A stretch of 64,000 bases of DNA from Flavobacterium sp. CF108. GTDB taxonomy: Bacteria > Bacteroidota > Bacteroidia > Flavobacteriales > Flavobacteriaceae. The position numbers were made by a program, and so were the translations under genes. This document shows, piece by piece, positions 62,896-64,000 of this stretch. The stretch is taken from NCBI RefSeq assembly GCF_900129795.1, contig NZ_FQWW01000004.1, positions 530,768-594,767 of the forward strand, written 5' to 3'. Position 1 is the stretch's first letter. Each line of letters begins with the position of its first letter. Below the pieces are notes generated by a model that searched no databases, was not told the origin of the DNA, and saw only the letters and a list, made by a program, of their open reading frames with translations.

Positions 62896-63879
62896 ATGAG
62901 TACAGCATTTATTATCTTATTAGTACTAGCATTCTTCATTTTCATGTCTTCTTTCTTTACAGTAAAACAACAAAGTTCTGTAGTTATCGAAAGATTTGGG
63001 AAATTTCATAGTGTTAGAAATTCAGGATTGCAACTAAAAATTCCGTTAGTTGACAGATTGGCCGGACGTGTAAATCTTAAAATTCAACAGCTTGATGTTA
63101 TCATTGAAACTAAAACGAGAGACAACGTTTTTATTAAAATGAAAGTTTCTGTACAGTTTAAAGTTATTCAGGATAAAGTATATGATGCTTTTTATAAGCT
63201 GGAATATCCGCACGATCAAATTACTGCTTATGTATTTGACGTAGTTCGTGCCGAAGTTCCTAAACTAAAATTAGATGATGTTTTTGAAAGAAAAGACGAT
63301 ATCGCAATTGCAGTAAAAAGAGAATTGAACGAAGCAATGACTACTTACGGATACGATATCATCAACACTTTAGTTACAGATATTGACCCGGACATTCAGG
63401 TTAAAAATGCAATGAACAGAATTAACGCTGCAGACAGAGAAAAAACGGCTGCAGAATTTGAAGCCGAAAGTTCAAGAATTAGAATTGTTGCAAAAGCAAA
63501 AGCTGAAGCTGAAAGTAAACGTTTACAAGGTCAAGGTATTGCAGATCAACGTCGTGAAATTGCAAGAGGTCTTGTAGAAAGTGTTGAAGTTTTAAATAAT
63601 GTTGGAATTAATTCTCAAGAAGCTTCTGCCCTAATTGTCGTAACTCAGCATTATGATACTTTACAAGCAATTGGAGCTGATGCAAATTCTAATTTAATTT
63701 TGTTACCAAATTCTCCACAAGCCGGAAGTGATATGTTGAATAACATGGTTGCTTCGTTTTCAGCATCAAACCAGGTTGGTGAAATGATGAAAAAACACAA
63801 TAAAAAAGTGGAAAAACCAAAACCAATTCAGCCACAATCTGGTTATGAAGATGACATTCAACCAGAAGTTCAATCATAA
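62896..63879 (+). CDS. SPFH/stomatin-family membrane protein
   Basis: This 327-residue protein has one N-terminal membrane segment (about 3-21: AFIILLVLAFFIFMSSFFT). The SPFH/Band-7 domain follows (about 25-200: KQQSSVVIERFGKFHSVRNSGLQLKIPLVDRLAGRVNLKIQQLDV). A helical coiled-coil region contains EREKTAAEFEAESSRIRIVAKAKAEAESKRLQGQGIADQRREIARGL. Paraslipin/QmcA-type members scaffold membrane microdomains and regulate membrane proteases. No NfeD-type partner gene is visible beside it. The C-terminus is Lys/Pro-rich. Confidence 0.88.
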   Translation: MSTAFIILLVLAFFIFMSSFFTVKQQSSVVIERFGKFHSVRNSGLQLKIPLVDRLAGRVNLKIQQLDVIIETKTRDNVFIKMKVSVQFKVIQDKVYDAFYKLEYPHDQITAYVFDVVRAEVPKLKLDDVFERKDDIAIAVKRELNEAMTTYGYDIINTLVTDIDPDIQVKNAMNRINAADREKTAAEFEAESSRIRIVAKAKAEAESKRLQGQGIADQRREIARGLVESVEVLNNVGINSQEASALIVVTQHYDTLQAIGADANSNLILLPNSPQAGSDMLNNMVASFSASNQVGEMMKKHNKKVEKPKPIQPQSGYEDDIQPEVQS

Positions 63880-63936
63880 TTTTAAAATAAAAAAGAGGCT
63901 TAACTGCTACCGTCTGGACACAAATATGTTTTTGAT

Positions 63937-63944
63937 TATATTTG
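63937..63944 (+). promoter_or_regulatory. Possible -7 element near the window end
   Basis: TATATTTG matches TAnnTTTG. It may start a gene beyond the window. No -33 partner is clear. The rest of 63880-64000 holds no recognised feature. Confidence 0.2.
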
Positions 63945-64000
63945 ATAAAAAGTGCAGACTAGATATTTTGAAAATTTAAAAGACAAGCGATTGTTGAATA

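Noticed and set aside
63880..64000. End of window as an insertion-sequence edge
   Set aside because: No inverted repeat or transposase reading frame is visible in the 121 bases available.

Overview
The window is chromosomal DNA of a gliding Flavobacterium, close in gene content and order to F. johnsoniae. Supporting signs are the AT-rich sequence, type IX secretion (T9SS) and gliding genes, Bacteroidetes promoters of the form TTG-N17..23-TAnnTTTG, almost no Shine-Dalgarno sites, and typical flavobacterial intergenic palindromes. No tRNA, rRNA, CRISPR array, transposase or phage gene was seen.

Positions 1-36302 are dominated by the gliding adhesin locus, read on the minus strand. A promoter at 36273-36302 precedes seven genes: two small secreted proteins (35788-36240 and 33786-34187) flanking a beta-helix protein (34290-35582), then sprC, sprD, the 24.5-kb sprB and sprF. 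From memory this matches the seven-gene sprB operon of F. johnsoniae. SprB (8153 aa) is the mobile surface adhesin, SprF and the barrel of SprD are PorP/SprF-type outer-membrane partners, and SprC and SprD support SprB. A LytTR-type sensor kinase and response regulator lie just downstream at 53-1830.

Positions 36600-52400 hold mostly housekeeping genes: holB, a DoxX-like protein, an acyl-CoA thioesterase, recA, a PlsC acyltransferase, trpS, dprA, an HU-like/SPOR membrane protein, a Pif1-like helicase and a Skp/OmpH lipoprotein. Between them are several uncharacterised proteins, including a lipoprotein that looks like a seven-bladed propeller. A GxxExxY-family gene (41501-41878) is enclosed by an inverted repeat of more than 110 bp and looks like a small mobile cassette.

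Positions 52400-64000 carry a methyltransferase, a GNAT acetyltransferase, mnmG, ybeY, a very large DUF4175-like protein, gltX and an SPFH protein. Ten parS-like palindromes (consensus TGTTTCACGTGAAACA) lie within 2.6 kb around mnmG, one of them inside the ybeY coding sequence. This is probably the ParB-loading centromere and implies a nearby replication origin.

The least explained elements are the inverted-repeat GxxExxY cassette, the nested mega-repeats of sprB, the dense parS cluster, several promoters placed 4-5 nt before start codons, and a duplicated 3' end/terminator at 52454-53064.
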